Assembly (NCBI GenBank): GCA_030159075.1
Contig: BROG01000294.1
Span: 372,001-436,000, forward strand
Direction of reading: 5' to 3'
Source of the DNA: Atrina japonica
Lineage: Eukaryota; Mollusca; Bivalvia; Pterioida; Pinnidae
Length of the DNA stretch: 64,000 nucleotides
Under the pieces are notes generated by a model. The model did no database searches. It saw only the letters and a list, made by a program, of their open reading frames with translations, and was not told the DNA's origin. Shown here piece by piece: positions 24,011-64,000 of the stretch. How positions within the stretch are numbered: the stretch's first letter is position 1; each line of letters starts with the position of its first letter. Both the position numbers and the translations under genes were made by a program.

Positions 24011-25795
24011 TATGCCGAGTCAGGAGCGGGGCTTATTGGGCACTGGTTACTTCACATAATTTTAAGTCTTGGATTAATTGTCAGACAATATTTCATTAGG
24101 GTCGTGTTTAACGCATCTAATAAAAACAATATTTTTTTCTTCTGATTTGGTAGCCTGTACAAGCGTTTTTCTGTGTCCAGACACAAAATGCGCCTAGTAA
24201 TCTAATAGTAAATCACATTGATCACCCTTCTTAAAAGAAAGTTGGATCAGCAAAAAGGTTACTTAAAATTGGGACAAAATTTCGGCCTTGTATCCTCCAG
24301 ACTTTGAATTATGACCTCTTTAACGTTAAAAATATTTCGTTGATAGATTAATTCGGAAGCCCGATGAGGTAGGCTAGCTTCCAGACACAAAATCATAATT
24401 TCCCCATGATCCAGCTGGGTATGCTTTCAAGAAATGCTCAATGTTAAAAGCCCAGAGATTTAATTGTCACATTGCGACTCGTTTTTATTCCGGCCAAATA
24501 TGTCATTGACGTGTAAGGGCAGATACAGGAATTTTCTAGTACTTTTTTGGGAGGGTTGGGGCATTGACAAGTTGAGGTACACGTGAAAATGGCGCGTTCA
24601 TTCTGTGTAGAAAAATTGGGTACCACCAATGAATAAATTTTAAGATCTTTAGCTGATAATAACACAATCCAAGATTTACAGAAAAAGCCTGGTAGGATCC
24701 AGGATTTCAAGTTACAGGGAAGGAAGAGTATTCACCGATCGAAAAATTTGGAAACATTTAAAAGCTCTGGGAAGCATTTTTCTGGATTCCAGACGTGATG
24801 TTATTTAAATAAAATAAAATTTGTACGTGAACAAAGTGTGGGGGGCTCGGTTCCTACCCCTTTGTAATTTAATATTTTACCGATTTTGTTTGAAATCTTG
24901 AGGAAATTATAACTACCTGACAACAATAAAAATCATCAGTATTATTTATAGAAACTTTAAAAAAAAAACACGAATCATGATTTAGTTGTAATCAGGGTGT
25001 AAAATTCCTCGATCCACCCTTTTTACACGGTTTTGATTCTATGTTGTTGTGACTTTTTGGACAACAAAATACATGTAATTGACACACGCGTAAATAATGA
25101 CAATTCCTATTTGTATCATTTTAATAATATAATACACTCCTTGCCACTACAGTTATTGTCTTTCTTCATCCTCTGTCCGAATGAACTAATCCGTTTTGAA
25201 TCACGAGTTCTATGTACTCTTCAGGCAGACGAATTTTTGCTTCGCCGATTTCCGGCGATTAGTAAGTGCACTGATTGAATAAATAGTGCAATGTTATTTA
25301 CCAGATAAGCCAAAGTTAGAGTATTTTCCAACACTTATCACAAATAAATTGGCATTTCTACAATATAAGATTGACATTGTATTTATGAAATGGTTTATAT
25401 GAGGTACAATATGAATACCATTTCTCTCGGATATCTCTACGCCACCAGCGATTGATATAGGACTACTTTCTAACTGATGTGAATCGTCGCCATTGTCGTA
25501 TGTTCAACAGACAGATTACGTGTATTAATCATTTCAAACATTTCATCTAGTTTTACAGGGATATACTGGGGTTATTCTGGAAATATTCTATCAAGATGAA
25601 ACCTAAGTGAATTTGTTTAAGTTTGATTCACGGAGCTGACTCAATAGCTCCCGGAAGTGCCAAATCCCAAAACCTAAAGGAGAATACAAGAGCATCGTCT
25701 TGTTATACCGTTCAGTGAGTGTAACTTCATACGAAATGAGCAAATTATGTCAGACATGACACATTTTGGGGAAATCAAAAAGTGGAAATGTGGAT
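24011..25795. other. Intergenic, no gene seen
   Basis: Carries dispersed-repeat words (GGATCCAGGATTTCAAGTTA near 24696) related to the fragments at 1600-1715. No coding feature can be supported. Confidence 0.4.
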
Positions 25796-25830
25796 TGGGT
25801 AGGTTAGAGGAGAGCGACATAACCTACCCA
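25796..25830. promoter_or_regulatory. 11-bp stem-loop upstream of the WNK start (function unknown)
   Basis: TGGGTAGGTTA (25796-25806) and TAACCTACCCA (25820-25830) are perfect complements with a 13-nt loop. It lies 395 bp before the start codon, in what should be promoter or 5' UTR. No TATA box or initiator could be assigned with confidence; a regulatory role is only a possibility. Confidence 0.3.
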
Positions 25831-26186
25831 CTGTATTTTGTCGATTTCTTGTCGTCCATCGATTTATCTGAACATCGACCTTGTTTTCATTTTGGAAGTA
25901 GGTCAGACTGCCAATTTCTTTGGTATTTGCACATTCAACAGGACACGTAATATATATTTGTGATTGTATGTTGTTGTGTGTAAGAAAATTATCAGTGGAT
26001 ATCTATTTTGTAAGGAATATACAACGATGGCATCTGTTTATGGCATTTGGAAGGGAATGAATGTCAGGTATGCCTGGAATGAACTACCAACCCTGAAGTG
26101 TAGACAAAAAAGTAGATCTTTAATGTTATAACATTGAGGTATAGACTCAATTTGTTATCTGTTTTGAGTTTCATAGCACAGAATTT

Positions 26187-26224
26187 AATTGTTTTATGTT
26201 CATTGTGTTTTTGCTTTTGTGAAA
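26187..26224 (+). other. wnk: 5' UTR just before the WNK start
   Basis: An in-frame TAA at 26186-26188 precedes the first ATG at 26225. The start context is GTGAAAATGA, with A at -3, favourable for initiation. A possible acceptor (TTTCATAG, ending about 26176) means the transcript could carry an upstream non-coding exon. The transcription start was not located. Confidence 0.55.
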
Positions 26225-63404
<37,180 letters not shown>

Positions 63405-64000
63405 TCATTGCCAAATGTCTTTCATGTAATCATCTGTAACTTAACTTCAGCATAAAAAGTGATATGATCATTCTTCACATAGCAACAATGTGTAATATGT
63501 ATTATTATTATTGTGGAGTCTGTCAGGTGATACGGGAACAAAAAAATTGTCCTTATGGACTGTCCAAGTATGAAAGTATTTCTGCCCTCAGAATAGATCT
63601 TATTATTTTTACAATTCCCCCTCAAATTGTGTAATATAAATAGTTATTGTATAACTTATCCTGATTATAGGTTTTACATTTATCTCTGATAATAACAATC
63701 ACATTAATTGTTAAAGAGGTGAAGTGTTGATGGGTTTATTTACAATGCAATCATATACATATTACTTAACATAGCATCATAGCAACAAAAAGATGAATGT
63801 TTGTTTAAGAGGTATGAATTGGAAAAGATGTTGTAAGAGGCAGACATGAAAGTTGATTTTGGTACATAAATTTTTCTCTCATAATTTTCATATATACTTT
63901 TTATTTTTTGTTATGTTTCTTTTGTTTGATAAAGGAGCACTATCTTTTATTTTGATCACAGGAAAAGTCCCAGTCCAAATTAATTGTATCTTTGACTACA
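63405..64000 (+). other. wnk: WNK 3' UTR (continues past the window)
   Basis: AT-rich, no open frame of note and no AATAAA or ATTAAA seen before the window ends. The polyadenylation site therefore probably lies beyond 64000. Confidence 0.6.

Noticed and set aside
26189..26224. Upstream start for WNK (12 more residues)
   Set aside because: The codon at 26189 is TTG and an in-frame TAA ends at 26188. The first ATG is at 26225 in a good context.

Overview
The window is animal nuclear DNA, most likely from a marine mollusc and probably a bivalve. It is AT-rich, with long (AT)n tracts, many tRNA-derived SINEs and short foldback or hAT-like DNA transposons. The words TACATGTA and CAAGGGAGATAAC recur; I associate these with molluscan genomes from general knowledge, not from a search. 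No bacterial, organellar or viral gene was seen.

The one gene I can reconstruct confidently lies on the + strand from 26225 to 63404: a WNK-family protein kinase ('with no lysine', WNK1-like). Seventeen coding exons with GT/AG boundaries join in phase into 6,828 nt, or 2,275 residues plus stop. The first ATG follows an in-frame stop at 26186. In order, the protein has a disordered N-terminus with an RFRI motif, and a kinase domain (about 329-595) with lysine in strand 2 and Cys instead of Lys in strand 3. [11 protein letters not shown] and the activation-loop SFAKS-x-IGTPEF pattern follow. Next come a first PF2/CCT-like domain, Q-rich linkers, and a second PF2-like domain split over exons 13-14. 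The 2.4-kb exon 15 carries a Gln/His tract, RFSV and RFQV docking motifs for SPAK/OSR1-type kinases, and a Cys-x-x-Cys segment. A C-terminal coiled coil and a polyproline run end the protein. In other animals WNK kinases sense chloride and volume and phosphorylate SPAK/OSR1 (Fray), which control cation-chloride cotransporters.

Layout: 1-26 kb is repeat-rich and apparently intergenic. It holds foldback elements, a 3-unit tandem array of about 520 bp interrupted by a 1.06-kb insertion (6.6-9.3 kb), SINEs, a 26-bp tandem array beside a large AT hairpin (20.4-21.1 kb), and one weak candidate small secreted ORF (11.98-12.24 kb). From 26 to 63.4 kb is the WNK gene. Its large introns 1 and 2 hold nested hAT-like elements, one with an exact 8-bp target duplication. 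From 63.4 to 64 kb is the start of the 3' UTR.

No new enzymatic or defence system was found. The most informative oddities are the nested transposons, one repeat inserted into two different hosts, decayed duplicates of the 3' ends of exons 7 and 12, and a pre-mRNA hairpin just before exon 14.
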